Source: Mucilaginibacter sp. OK098 (GTDB lineage: Bacteria; Bacteroidota; Bacteroidia; Sphingobacteriales; Sphingobacteriaceae). From it: a stretch of 64,000 bases of DNA. The notes under the pieces are model-generated. The model was given only the letters and a program-made list of their open reading frames with translations, was not told the origin of the DNA and ran no database searches. Below are positions 1-8,385 of this stretch, piece after piece. The stretch covers positions 310,001 to 374,000 of the forward strand of contig NZ_FRCM01000007.1 of NCBI RefSeq assembly GCF_900142915.1. Reading direction: 5' to 3'. The translations under genes and the position numbers were made by a program. Position 1 is the first letter of the stretch; each line of letters begins with the position of its first letter.

Positions 1-897
1 CTCATATCCAAAAATAAATTGCTTTGGGTGGATAATCTCGGCAAGGATCTCAATTGAATCAACAATCCGCGGACCAGGGCGGTTAAAGTATTGGTTGCCA
101 TCGGCAATATAAACGCGGTTATTTTTTACCGCTTTCATATCGTTAAAACCGGGCAGCTGTAATATAATATCAACTTCTTTTAAAGTGCGCTCAATTGAAA
201 ATCCGCAGGGCATTATGATGATAACTTCGGGGTTTTGTAAACGGATCTCACCCCATTGTATATAAGGCGAGTGTTTTCCTGCTTCGGTTAATACATTTGT
301 TCCCCCGGCAATGCTTACCAGCCCGGGCACCCAGTTACCGGAAAGCATCATAGGTTCCAGCCACTCAATACAGGCAACCGTGGGCTTGTTATCGCTGAAT
401 TTCAGTTTATGGCGGATGATATCAACCCGCTCCTGCAGGTCTTCAACCAGGGTATCACCTTTATCAGCCACGTTCAATGCTACTGCAACGGTTTTAATAT
501 CATTAAAGATCTCGTCAAGACTGTTGGGCTGAAGCGATACGATATGTGCTTCTTTATCCAGGTAGTTTTCCAACGCCTGCTCTACCTCTTGCAATGATAC
601 CGCACAAACTTCGCATTGTGCCTGGGTGATCACCACATCGGGCGCCAGTTCCTTTACCACATCGCGTTTTACGGTATAAACCGACAAGGCATCGGCAAGG
701 ATCTCTTTTACCTTAACATCAATAGCGGCGCTGCTTAAATTATCAGGGAAGTTTGCTTCAGAACATACCGGTAATTGTTTAACCGATTCGGGAAAATCAC
801 ACTCATGCGACCGCCCAACAAGGCTTTGTTCGAGGCCTAAGGCACAAACTATTTCTGTTGCGGATGGCAGTAAGGAAACTATTTTAAGTGAGCTCAT
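1..897 (-). CDS. Cobalamin/iron-type ABC substrate-binding protein (BtuF-like), 3' end cut by window edge
   Basis: The frame runs open from an ATG at 897 to base 1, giving 299 residues without a stop, so the gene continues beyond the window. The N-terminus reads KIVSLLPSATEIVCALG, followed by LVGRSHECDFP, which is the usual opening of the COG0614 / PF01497 periplasmic-binding-like family annotated as cobalamin-binding protein. Later stretches such as DVVITQAQCEVCAV and VACIEWLEPMMLSGNWVPG also fit that family. No signal peptide is visible, as is common for this subgroup. The role is inferred to be corrinoid or metal-chelate capture for an ABC importer; no permease genes are visible in the window. 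A TACCTTTG element lies just upstream on the minus strand near 904-913. Confidence 0.8.
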   Translation of the reverse strand, partial: MSSLKIVSLLPSATEIVCALGLEQSLVGRSHECDFPESVKQLPVCSEANFPDNLSSAAIDVKVKEILADALSVYTVKRDVVKELAPDVVITQAQCEVCAVSLQEVEQALENYLDKEAHIVSLQPNSLDEIFNDIKTVAVALNVADKGDTLVEDLQERVDIIRHKLKFSDNKPTVACIEWLEPMMLSGNWVPGLVSIAGGTNVLTEAGKHSPYIQWGEIRLQNPEVIIIMPCGFSIERTLKEVDIILQLPGFNDMKAVKNNRVYIADGNQYFNRPGPRIVDSIEILAEIIHPKQFIFGYE

Positions 898-976
898 ATT
901 AAGGCGCAAAGGTAGGGATTGTAAATAAAAAGGAAATGTAATTATTTGTAGTAAGATATACTTGGCCTCATTCTTT

Positions 977-1149
977 CCCTCTTTGCGCAGCAGAGAGGGT
1001 GGTCGAGCGAAGCAATGACCGGGTGAGTAGACTATGCATGCGACGTTAACGTAAATGCATTGGCGCAAATGCGTGGCGTATAGACTCACCCCGACGACTC
1101 CGCTAGCCAGCGGATGGTCGGCCCTCTCTTTGCTTCGCATAAAGAGGGC
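977..1149. repeat. REP-like composite repeat, copy 1 (fills the 898-1208 gap)
   Basis: This gene-free gap between two divergent genes holds a composite inverted-repeat element. A left half (a hairpin around 977-1000, then a conserved block at 1000-1029) is followed by a right half (conserved block at 1092-1120, then a hairpin around 1121-1149). The same two conserved blocks, 30 and 29 bases long, recur without mismatch at 43052-43081 and 42941-42969 but in the opposite order. The outer parts are rich in CCCTCTTT / AAAGAGGG pairs that can form hairpins. No coding potential is credible here. It resembles a bacterial interspersed mosaic element built from REP halves. Confidence 0.75.
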
Positions 1150-1208
1150 AAAAAAATTTGTAACAATTGCCTGATCTAACCGTCAAAACTTTCACAAACC
1201 CTTGCGTT

Positions 1209-2318
1209 ATGAAATGGAAGCTTCCTTTTACAAAGAAAACCGATAGCACTAAACCGAAAAAATCAAAAACACGCGAGTGGGTTGATGCTATATTATTTGC
1301 AGCTATTGCCTCTACCATTATTCGGGGATTGCTGTTTTCGGCATATGCAATACCATCAGGATCAATGGAAGGCACTTTGTTAACCGGCGACTATTTATTT
1401 GTAAGCAAAATAAGCTACGGCCCAAGGATGCCGTTTACACCGGTTTCAATCCCATTTTTAGAATCAACCATAACAAGATATAACGTTAAAACCTACTGGG
1501 ATGGGATTAAGCTGCCTTATTTCCGCCTGCCGGGTTTAACCGAAATAAAGAAAGGCGATATAGTTGTCTTTAATAAACCTGAAGAAGCCGATCCGTCATA
1601 CAACAGGCCGGTTGATGTGCGCACAAACCTGATAAAACGCTGCCAGGCAACCCCGGGCGATGTTTTTACCATTGTAAACGGCCAGGTATTTATAAACGGT
1701 AAAGCAGCGCCTAATGCCGAAAAAGCACAAACATCATACGAAGTAGTTACCAATGGCACCGATATTAATCCGCAGGTATACCATGATATGAGCATTGAGC
1801 TGCTTGGGCAAAAAGACGCCAATACTTATGTGATGATAATTCCGAAAGCTTATGTGGCAACACTAAAAGGCTACTCTAATATAAAGAGCATTACACCTGT
1901 TATTCAATCTGCCGGAGAATATGCGGCTGATGTTTTTCCGCATAACGAAAAATTTAAGTGGAACCAGGATAATTTCGGTCCGCTGGTTATGCCAAAACGC
2001 GGGTATATAATTCCGTTAAATGATTCTACCATGGTTTTATACCGCAGGGCAATTGAATTGTATGAAAACAATAAAGTGGCCATTAACGGTAAGGCCATCC
2101 TTATAAACGGCAAAAAAGCTGACAGCTATACCTTTAAAATGAACTACTACTGGATGATGGGCGACAATCGTCACAATTCGCTCGATTCCCGCTTTTGGGG
2201 CTACGTGCCCGAAGACCATGTGGTTGGCAAGGCTATGATAACCTGGATGAGTATTGATTCGACCGGGACCTTTTTTGATAAAATAAGGTGGAACCGAATT
2301 TTTAAGCCTATTAAATAA
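1209..2318 (+). CDS. lepB: Signal peptidase I
   Basis: Membrane-bound serine protease that removes signal peptides from exported proteins. The 369-residue product has a charged cytoplasmic N-terminus, one membrane segment at about residues 25-47, then the box B motif PSGSMEGTL with the nucleophile Ser52. The general-base Lys143 lies in LIKRCQATPGD, and box E reads GDNRHNSLDSRFWG near residue 317. The roughly 170 residues between the Lys motif and box E are longer than in E. coli LepB, which is common in Bacteroidota. The ATG at 1209 (MKWKLPF) is preferred over an in-frame TTG at 1167. It converges on the DUF4142 gene with only 15 bases between the stops. Confidence 0.93.
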   Translation: MKWKLPFTKKTDSTKPKKSKTREWVDAILFAAIASTIIRGLLFSAYAIPSGSMEGTLLTGDYLFVSKISYGPRMPFTPVSIPFLESTITRYNVKTYWDGIKLPYFRLPGLTEIKKGDIVVFNKPEEADPSYNRPVDVRTNLIKRCQATPGDVFTIVNGQVFINGKAAPNAEKAQTSYEVVTNGTDINPQVYHDMSIELLGQKDANTYVMIIPKAYVATLKGYSNIKSITPVIQSAGEYAADVFPHNEKFKWNQDNFGPLVMPKRGYIIPLNDSTMVLYRRAIELYENNKVAINGKAILINGKKADSYTFKMNYYWMMGDNRHNSLDSRFWGYVPEDHVVGKAMITWMSIDSTGTFFDKIRWNRIFKPIK

Positions 2319-2333
2319 TTTTAAACCGGCTTA

Positions 2334-2912
2334 TTATTCCATGCTATAGCTTATTGCATTTATAGCATCGAAATGTGCCTGCAGCACGCGCAATGTTTTA
2401 GCGGCAAATGATTTTATGTCAGGATCAGCACAGTTTTTTGCAGCGTTTTCAAACGTTGCGATTTCTTTTTTATAGTCTTCAATCATATTACTGATATAGG
2501 CTTTATCAAAATCATTTCCTGATTTTTTTGATAACATGCTTATTTCATTCTGCTTATTCGGGTCAGCAAATGTTAGCAAAGAGATATTTTTGGCTGATGC
2601 CAGGCTTTTAATTTTATTACTTATTTTGGAATGTGCTGCAATCATTATCATTCCAAAACTTTTAATCCGTTTATTATTGCTTTTTTGCCGGGCAAGCTTA
2701 CCCAGTTCCGTTTCTGCCATGCTATTCCTGGCTGCTTCGGCTATAAAATCCGCATCAGCCTTTTCAACAATTACGTTTTCTTTCCCGCTACTTTTTTTTA
2801 CGGTAGTAAAACTATCAACCATACTGTCATCCTTTATATTGCTTTTGCATGCCTGGAAAGTTAACAGAACCGTTGTAATAGTAATTGAAAGCTGTAACTT
2901 ATTCATAATCAT
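2334..2912 (-). CDS. DUF4142 family lipoprotein
   Basis: 192 residues beginning with a short lipoprotein signal ending in the lipobox-like LTFQAC, so the mature protein is probably anchored at Cys21. The rest is alpha-helical and matches the DUF4142 pattern, a ferritin-like helical bundle fold: DADFIAEAARNSMAETELGK, then QKSNNKRIKSFG and a C-terminal helix around AKTLRVLQAHFDAI. Function is unknown; the family is expanded in Sphingobacteriaceae and often stress-associated. Two in-frame ATGs (2912, 2906) compete as start; either gives the same lipobox. It stands alone, convergent with lepB. Confidence 0.75.
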   Translation of the reverse strand: MIMNKLQLSITITTVLLTFQACKSNIKDDSMVDSFTTVKKSSGKENVIVEKADADFIAEAARNSMAETELGKLARQKSNNKRIKSFGMIMIAAHSKISNKIKSLASAKNISLLTFADPNKQNEISMLSKKSGNDFDKAYISNMIEDYKKEIATFENAAKNCADPDIKSFAAKTLRVLQAHFDAINAISYSME

Positions 2913-3011
2913 TTATGTTGATAGCTATCTTATTAACAAAGCATAGCTGCTTTTAGTTTCTATATTTAAAAACGTTAAAACCCGTAAAGAATTTTTATAA
3001 GTGGTTATTTA

Positions 3012-3041
3012 TTGCGTTAGCTTAAAGTTTTATTATTTTTG
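3012..3041 (+). promoter_or_regulatory. Bacteroidota-type promoter for gcvH
   Basis: TTG at 3012-3014, a 19-base spacer, then TATTTTTG at 3034-3041. This fits the Bacteroidota housekeeping sigma consensus (TTTG or TTG, about 19 bases, TAnnTTTG). The gcvH ATG begins 21 bases after the element. Confidence 0.65.
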
Positions 3042-3062
3042 GACCATAAAATCAAAAAAACT

Positions 3063-3443
3063 ATGGATTTTCCGGCAGGATTAAAATACACTAAAGACCA
3101 CGAGTGGATAAAAGTTGACGGCGATGTAGCCTATATTGGGATTACCGAATTTGCACAAGGCGAATTAGGCGATATTGTTTATATAGATATCAGCTCGTTA
3201 GGAAAAGAAGTTGCCAAAGACGAAGTTTTTGGTACTGTTGAAGCGGTTAAAACCGTATCAGACCTTTTTATGCCGGTTGCCGGAACAATTAACGAAGTTA
3301 ACCCTGCGCTGGATAAGCAACCCGAATTGGTGAACTCCGATCCTTATGGTGAAGGCTGGATGGTTAAAATAACCCTATCAGATCCCGCATCGGTTGAATC
3401 ATTATTATCAGCTGATAGCTATAAATCGCTTGTTGGCGCTTAA
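3063..3443 (+). CDS. gcvH: Glycine cleavage system H protein
   Basis: Lipoyl carrier of the glycine cleavage complex, shuttling the aminomethyl group from the P protein to the T and L proteins in the cytosol. The 126-residue length is standard. The start MDFPAGLKYTKDHEWIK is diagnostic, and the lipoyl-attachment Lys63 lies in GTVEAVKTVSDLF. The ATG at 3063 is chosen over an in-frame TTG at 3039 because it gives the family N-terminus. The stop codon overlaps the next gene by one base, so the VanZ-like gene is probably co-transcribed. Confidence 0.95.
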   Translation: MDFPAGLKYTKDHEWIKVDGDVAYIGITEFAQGELGDIVYIDISSLGKEVAKDEVFGTVEAVKTVSDLFMPVAGTINEVNPALDKQPELVNSDPYGEGWMVKITLSDPASVESLLSADSYKSLVGA

Positions 3444-3838
3444 TGAAAGCTATTATTAAATATTACTGGCCCGCAATTTTGTGGGCCTTATTTGTTTTTA
3501 TAATGTGCAGTGTAAAATTAGGGGAAGTGTCTGACTCACCTCTATTTTTCCCCGGCTTTGACAAGCTGGTGCATTGCGGATTCTTTTTTGTGATGATTGT
3601 TTTTAGCACCACAGGCTACATAAGGCAACAATCTTTACGCAGTTTATCGTACAAGGTGTTAGCACTAATTACTGTACTGGCCATTGCTTACGGCGGCATT
3701 ATTGAATTATTGCAGCTGTATATATTTACATGGCGCAGCGGCGAATGGAATGATCTTTTTGCCGATACGATAGGCGCATTAATGGCAGCATTTAGTATAT
3801 TTATAACGGTTAAAGCATTAAACCATGATAAAGAATAA
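3443..3838 (+). CDS. VanZ-like membrane protein
   Basis: 131 residues with four predicted membrane segments (about 8-24, 45-63, 76-95 and 105-123). The pattern FPGFDKLVHCGFFFVM followed by GGIIELLQ and RSGEWNDLFADTIGALMA is the VanZ-like family signature. The family name comes from a teicoplanin resistance gene, but the biochemical function is unknown. It starts inside the gcvH stop codon (TAATG), which implies translational coupling. Linkage to gcvH is, from memory, common in Bacteroidota and carries no clear functional message. Confidence 0.85.
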   Translation: MKAIIKYYWPAILWALFVFIMCSVKLGEVSDSPLFFPGFDKLVHCGFFFVMIVFSTTGYIRQQSLRSLSYKVLALITVLAIAYGGIIELLQLYIFTWRSGEWNDLFADTIGALMAAFSIFITVKALNHDKE

Positions 3839-3971
3839 ATTTATACTATTAGGGTTGTTAGGATTACTCGTCCTTTCATCATGCGGCATTTTCCATAAAA
3901 GCTGCGGCTGCCCTACATTTGGAAAAGTAAAATATGCTGCCCCGTACAAATCCTCTTCGCTTATTGCCTAA
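3825..3971 (+). CDS. Small predicted lipoprotein, 48 residues
   Basis: A short reading frame starts at the ATG at 3825, inside the last codons of the VanZ-like gene, and ends with TAA at 3969-3971. The product opens with KNKF, then a hydrophobic stretch of leucines and glycines ending in the lipobox LVLSSC, so Cys20 would be lipidated. The mature part is only 29 residues and contains CGC near its start. The overlap with the upstream gene and the clean lipobox argue for a real gene of the gcvH operon. I do not recognise a family and assign no function. Confidence 0.6.
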   Translation: MIKNKFILLGLLGLLVLSSCGIFHKSCGCPTFGKVKYAAPYKSSSLIA

Positions 3972-4185
3972 AAGCATATAAAGTTCTGCCAGTAACCTCC
4001 GTGAACTTCGCGCCTTCTCTATTTCTCTGCGTTAAAAATTTACTGCAAGGTCTTTGGGAATATTGAAAGGCACAAATATTTAAAGATCCATTACCTTCCT
4101 GTTTTAAATTTAAGTGTACCCAAGCTAATCTGTTGGTGAGAATCCCCTACCTATTTGTTAAAAATTGTTAAATCTTGATTTTAAA

Positions 4186-4223
4186 CTACGATAATATCGT
4201 AGAATTACGAATAATTCGTAATT
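4186..4223. promoter_or_regulatory. Twin palindromic operator candidate upstream of the outer-membrane gene
   Basis: Two perfect palindromes sit side by side in the 3972-4272 gene-free stretch. The first (4186-4202) has 7-base arms, the second (4203-4223) has 10-base arms. Both contain TACGA, five bases, TCGTA, and their centres are 19 bases apart, about two helical turns. They end 49 bases before the ATG at 4273. The form suggests a dimeric repressor or activator binding twice, but the regulator is not identified. The rest of the gap contains a degenerate simple repeat near 3985-4035 and nothing else I can support. Confidence 0.6.
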
Positions 4224-4272
4224 TAGCTGCGCAGGTATTATTTAAAATTAGTGTATCATTTTTAAACTGTTT

Positions 4273-7101
4273 ATGTCAAAAAACTTACGCCACACCATCA
4301 CAGCTTTTAGCCTTATTTTAGTATCATTAACCACTTTTGCGCAACAGGCAAAAAGGCAGGTAAAAGGAAAACTGGTTGATGAAACCAATAACCCAGTTGA
4401 TTATGCTACTGTATCAGTAGTAAACGCCGCTGACTCCCTATTGGAAAAAAGTTCAGTATCCGGCAAAAATGGAGGCTTCGAAATAAACGGACTTAAAAAC
4501 GGAAGCTACAGGCTGATTGTATCACAACTGGGTTTAAAAAACTTTGTACAGGCTTTTAGTATCAGCGCAGCTAAACCCTCTATTGATTTTGGCACACTGA
4601 AAATGGTAAAGGATGTACATAACTTAAATGAGGTTGATGTTAAAGCAGAAAAAGCACCCATCACCATTAAAAAAGATACCGTTGAATTTAATGCGGGCTC
4701 GTTTAAAACGCAGGCAAATGATAACGTGGAAGCGCTGTTAAAGAAAATCCCCGGCATGGATGTTGACAAAGACGGCAAAATAACTACGGGCGGTAAGGAT
4801 GTAAAAAAGGTAATGGTTGATGGCCGCGAGTTTTTTGGGAACGACCCAAAAGCGGCTACAAAAAACCTGCCTGCTGATGCTATTGATAAGGTGCAGGTAA
4901 TTGATGATAAAACTGATAAAGCAAAAAACACAGGTATTGATGATGGTCAGCGCGATAAAGTATTAAACCTTACCCTAAAGGCCGATAAAAAGAAAGGCTG
5001 GTTTGGAAACGCTACCGCGGCAGGCGGCACGCAGGATAAGTACCTTGGCCAGTTTAACTTAAATCATTTTGATAACAAAAAACAGCTGTCGTTCCTGTTT
5101 TTGAGCAATAATGTTAATGAGTCGGGCTTTAGTTTCGAGGACTTGAATAATTTTACAGGGGGCAATGTTTTTGATGCTTTTTCATCAGGCAACGGGAATA
5201 ACTCCATATCAGTTAGCAGTGGAGGACGGGTAAATGTTAACGGCGCGTTTTCAGGGGTAAATGATGGCGTAATTACCAACCACAGCGGCGGGATCAACTA
5301 TTCGGATATTTATGGCAAAAAGGAACAGTTGAAATTTAACGTGAACTTTATTTCAGTGATCTCCTCAAACATGCTGCAAAAGATGTCTGACATCCAGGAT
5401 AATCCAAATAACTTATTCACCAATCAAAAAACGGGTGGCAGTAATACAATTAACAGCTATCGCCTAAACTTTACTTTTGATTATAAGCTGGATAGTTTAA
5501 CCAATATTAAATTTAAGCCAAGTATCAGCACTACGCTCAATAAAAATAATTCATCGTTATTTTCAAATACTCTTAACGGTGCAATGGATAGCATAAACAA
5601 CATAAGCCAATTGCTGAACGGTAAAAAAACAAGCCCGGCGTATGGCGGCCTGTTTTCTGTTAATCATAAGCTGCATAAGGGTAAAGGATCACTTAACTTT
5701 TTTGCAAACGGCAATTACTCCAAATCTGATTACGATTACACCAATATATCAACATCCCGTTATTTTGTAAACAACCAAAACGGGAATGACATTAATCAAC
5801 AAGCCAGTCAGAACAATAACGCTACTTTTTTTAGCGGCACGGCGTCATACGTAAGCCAGTTAAGTGCTAAGCATAAACTAAACCTTACCCTTAGCCAAAG
5901 TTTTGATTACCGCAAGCAACTGGCAGATCAATACACGTTAGATTATAACGGAGCCACCGGGAAGTACGAGATAATAGATCCGCTGCTGAGTGGAAATTTT
6001 GACAACCGCAACTGGCGGTATACAACTACTGCTGGCCTTAACAAAACTAGCGATGAAGTAACTTTAAACTTCAACTTTGCTGTTGCCGATTTGGGTTTGC
6101 AGGGCGATTTCACCAGCAATAATAAATTCAGCACGGTAAAACGCGATGCTTTTGCGCTGGTACCCAATGCCAGTTTTTCCTACCGTAAAAAGAATGGGCC
6201 AAACTTTTACTTAAATGTTGGCACCGATGTTAGTTTGCCGTCAGCTACTGACCTGCAGCCTGTATTTAATAATACTGATCCGTTGTATATCAAGCAGGGA
6301 AATCCTAACCTGGTGATGTCGCGCTCATTAAACACCAATTTTAACTACAGCTATTTCGATATCAAAAACAATTACTACTTTAACCTTTACGGCAACTTTA
6401 CAAATACCTGGAACGGGTTTTCAACCGCAAGTACAGTGGATGCAAATGGTATAACAACCTCTCGCCCTATTAATACCGATGGCAACTACAATTCAAACTT
6501 TGGCTTTAATTACGGAAAGCCTACAAAAATTAAAGGGTTAAAATTTAGCTTAGGTTTAAACGGAAGCATTAGCCGCTTTGTGAACATAATAAATGGCAAT
6601 GAAAATGCCGTACGCCGTCTTTCACCGGGCTTAAGCATGGGTACCAATTACGATATTGATAATTTGCAGTTGGGTTTAAGAGGCTACGGAACATATAACA
6701 ATGCCAAAAACTCCTATCAGTCATTAGCCGATCAGCACTATTATACTTTTTATAATACATTTACCGCCAGTGTAAAGCCAATAAAAGATTGGCGCATATT
6801 CAGCGATGTTACCCAAAGATTATTCAGAGGTGCGCCTGCAAGCGCCAATACCTCGTTTTATATCTGGAATGCAGGACTTGAGCGCACATTCTTAAAAAAA
6901 CAAAACCTTACTTTTTCTCTAAATGCATTTGATATTTTAAATCAAAACTCAGGGATTCAACGCAACATATCAACAACCGGCATCGTAGAAAACGATCAAA
7001 CAAATACTATTGGCCGCTATTTTTATGCAAAGCTTATTTATAAGATAACTAAGGTTGGATCGCCTGCTAAAAGCACTCCCGGCATAATTATTATGAGGTA
7101 A
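4273..7101 (+). CDS. Outer-membrane beta-barrel protein with carboxypeptidase-regulatory N-domain (TonB-receptor-like)
   Basis: 942 residues, exported by a signal peptide ending at about residue 23 (TTFAQ). Residues 28-115 form a transthyretin-like CarboxypepD_reg domain (VKGKLVDETNNPVDYATVSV). Residues of about 120-235 look like a plug: IPGMDVDKDGKITTGG, VMVDGREFFGNDP and AIDKVQVIDDK. The remainder is a long barrel rich in alternating aromatic and polar residues. This matches the outer-membrane beta-barrel family PF14905 of Bacteroidota, related to TonB-dependent receptors. The substrate is unknown; feoAB downstream raises the possibility of iron, but this is only context. Its last 42 bases are duplicated at 8033-8074. 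Confidence 0.85.
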   Translation: MSKNLRHTITAFSLILVSLTTFAQQAKRQVKGKLVDETNNPVDYATVSVVNAADSLLEKSSVSGKNGGFEINGLKNGSYRLIVSQLGLKNFVQAFSISAAKPSIDFGTLKMVKDVHNLNEVDVKAEKAPITIKKDTVEFNAGSFKTQANDNVEALLKKIPGMDVDKDGKITTGGKDVKKVMVDGREFFGNDPKAATKNLPADAIDKVQVIDDKTDKAKNTGIDDGQRDKVLNLTLKADKKKGWFGNATAAGGTQDKYLGQFNLNHFDNKKQLSFLFLSNNVNESGFSFEDLNNFTGGNVFDAFSSGNGNNSISVSSGGRVNVNGAFSGVNDGVITNHSGGINYSDIYGKKEQLKFNVNFISVISSNMLQKMSDIQDNPNNLFTNQKTGGSNTINSYRLNFTFDYKLDSLTNIKFKPSISTTLNKNNSSLFSNTLNGAMDSINNISQLLNGKKTSPAYGGLFSVNHKLHKGKGSLNFFANGNYSKSDYDYTNISTSRYFVNNQNGNDINQQASQNNNATFFSGTASYVSQLSAKHKLNLTLSQSFDYRKQLADQYTLDYNGATGKYEIIDPLLSGNFDNRNWRYTTTAGLNKTSDEVTLNFNFAVADLGLQGDFTSNNKFSTVKRDAFALVPNASFSYRKKNGPNFYLNVGTDVSLPSATDLQPVFNNTDPLYIKQGNPNLVMSRSLNTNFNYSYFDIKNNYYFNLYGNFTNTWNGFSTASTVDANGITTSRPINTDGNYNSNFGFNYGKPTKIKGLKFSLGLNGSISRFVNIINGNENAVRRLSPGLSMGTNYDIDNLQLGLRGYGTYNNAKNSYQSLADQHYYTFYNTFTASVKPIKDWRIFSDVTQRLFRGAPASANTSFYIWNAGLERTFLKKQNLTFSLNAFDILNQNSGIQRNISTTGIVENDQTNTIGRYFYAKLIYKITKVGSPAKSTPGIIIMR
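7060..7101. repeat. 42-bp direct repeat, left copy
   Basis: These 42 bases are the last codons and stop of the outer-membrane protein gene. They recur exactly at 8033-8074, so the Rpn-family gene lies between two direct copies. Confidence 0.9.
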
Positions 7102-7146
7102 AAATTGGTCGTCAACAAATGCTTGTAAAGGCTTATCTTTGGCTAT

Positions 7147-8007
7147 ATGCCTGATAATAAACCACCGGTTACCGGAAAGTATATTGATCCTTTAGTTGAC
7201 TTTGCCTTTAAGAAGATTTTTGGCAGCGAGCCTAATAAAGATCTGCTGATCGCCTTTTTAAATGAGGTCTTCCGGGGACGCAAATACATAATCGACCTGG
7301 TTTACAACAAGAATGAACATCCCGGTGATTTAAAGGATGAAGGCGCTGCTATATTCGATTTGCTTTGTACCGGTGAGAACGGTGAAAAGTTTTTGATTGA
7401 AGTTCAACGTGGGCGTCAAGGTAATTTTAAAGAAAGAGCTTTATTCTATACATCGCGGCTGATAAGTGATCAGGCTCCAAAGGGTAAGCGTAGCGAATGG
7501 GCTTATAACCTTACTGAGGTTTATCTTGTTGCTTTGTTAGAAGATTTTACATTACAAATAAGCAACGGCAATGAATACCTGCATGATATTTGTTTATGTA
7601 ACCGTGAAACAGGTGAAATATTTTACGATAAGCTGGGTTATATTTATTTAGAATTGAATAAATTTGTAAAAGAGGACACCGAACTGGAAACTGATTTGGA
7701 CAAATGGCTTTATATTTTAAAGAATATGAGCCGTATGGACAAGATTCCGGCTTACCTGCGAAAACCCATATTTGAAAAACTATTCAGCATAGCTGAATAT
7801 ACTAATTTGACAAAGGAGGAAAAGACCATGTACGATAGCAGCATGAAATATAAATGGGACAATAAAAATGTACTGGATTATGCGTTGAAAGAAGCTAAAC
7901 TTGAAGAAGCACGGGCAATTGCCCGTGAACTTAAAAAGGAAGGCCTGGATATTGCCTTTATTGCCAGGACCACTAAGCTAGCTATTGAAGAAATAGAAAA
8001 GCTATAA
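7147..8007 (+). CDS. Rpn family recombination-promoting nuclease / PD-(D/E)XK nuclease transposase-like protein
   Basis: 286 residues. The N-terminal part reads YIDPLVDFAFKKIFGSEPNKD, the standard opening of the Rpn/PDDEXK_2 family. The nuclease core is visible as Asp71 (IFDLLC), a short turn, then IEVQ with Glu85 and Gln87. The C-terminus has the usual helical tail (LEEARAIARELKKEGLDIAFIA). E. coli Rpn proteins are DNA endonucleases that stimulate RecA-independent recombination; transposition by this family has not been shown to my knowledge. The gene lies between two exact 42-base direct repeats, and the segment 7102-8074 looks inserted between the receptor-like gene and feoAB. The core residues appear intact, so the nuclease may be active. 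Confidence 0.88.
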   Translation: MPDNKPPVTGKYIDPLVDFAFKKIFGSEPNKDLLIAFLNEVFRGRKYIIDLVYNKNEHPGDLKDEGAAIFDLLCTGENGEKFLIEVQRGRQGNFKERALFYTSRLISDQAPKGKRSEWAYNLTEVYLVALLEDFTLQISNGNEYLHDICLCNRETGEIFYDKLGYIYLELNKFVKEDTELETDLDKWLYILKNMSRMDKIPAYLRKPIFEKLFSIAEYTNLTKEEKTMYDSSMKYKWDNKNVLDYALKEAKLEEARAIARELKKEGLDIAFIARTTKLAIEEIEKL

Positions 8008-8032
8008 AAACCAGATAACAGCTTATTACAGT

Positions 8033-8074
8033 TCGCCTGCTAAAAGCACTCCCGGCATAATTATTATGAGGTAA
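8033..8074. repeat. 42-bp direct repeat, right copy
   Basis: Exact copy of 7060-7101, including the stop codon of the upstream gene but not its preceding sequence. It is a non-coding remnant 25 bases after the stop of the Rpn gene. Confidence 0.9.
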
Positions 8075-8105
8075 GTATTACTTGTGTAAATTTTGATTGT
8101 TCTTA

Positions 8106-8137
8106 TTTGGATTTAATTTAAATAAGCTATACATTTG
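8106..8137 (+). promoter_or_regulatory. feoAB promoter with internal palindrome
   Basis: TTTG at 8106-8109, 20 bases, TACATTTG at 8130-8137: a near-consensus Bacteroidota promoter 21 bases before the feoA ATG. The spacer holds a 13-base AT-rich palindrome at 8111-8123 (arms ATTTAA and TTAAAT), placed where a repressor would block polymerase. Which regulator binds there is not known. Confidence 0.6.
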
Positions 8138-8158
8138 GCCTAAGTTTTAAATAAGAAT

Positions 8159-8374
8159 ATGACGCTTTCAGAACTTGCACCAGGCGAAATTGGGATTGTA
8201 AAAGAGTTTACCGACCTTGAGATGTCAGTAAAATTGATGGAAATGGGATGCTTACCCGGCGAATCGATCACCGTTTCGCGTATTGCACCGCTTGGGGATC
8301 CGATGGCTATTAATGTATCAGGTTACCAGCTGAGTCTGCGCAAATTTGAAGCTTCAACTATTATCCTGCAATAG
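8159..8374 (+). CDS. feoA: Ferrous iron transport protein A
   Basis: 71-residue SH3-like cytosolic partner of FeoB. The sequence LSELAPGEIGIVKEF, then LMEMGCLPGESITV and INVSGYQLSLRK, is the FeoA core pattern. It is required for Fe(II) uptake through FeoB in other bacteria, though its exact action is debated. The gene follows a strong promoter and ends 11 bases before feoB, so the two form an operon. Length is typical. Confidence 0.92.
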   Translation: MTLSELAPGEIGIVKEFTDLEMSVKLMEMGCLPGESITVSRIAPLGDPMAINVSGYQLSLRKFEASTIILQ

Positions 8375-8385
8375 CACGTTAACAA

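Noticed and set aside
311..597. Small plus-strand frames inside the first gene
   Set aside because: They are antisense to a full-length binding-protein frame with strong family motifs.
7102..8074. Insertion sequence with terminal inverted repeats around the Rpn gene
   Set aside because: No inverted ends were seen; only the 42-base direct repeat is supported.
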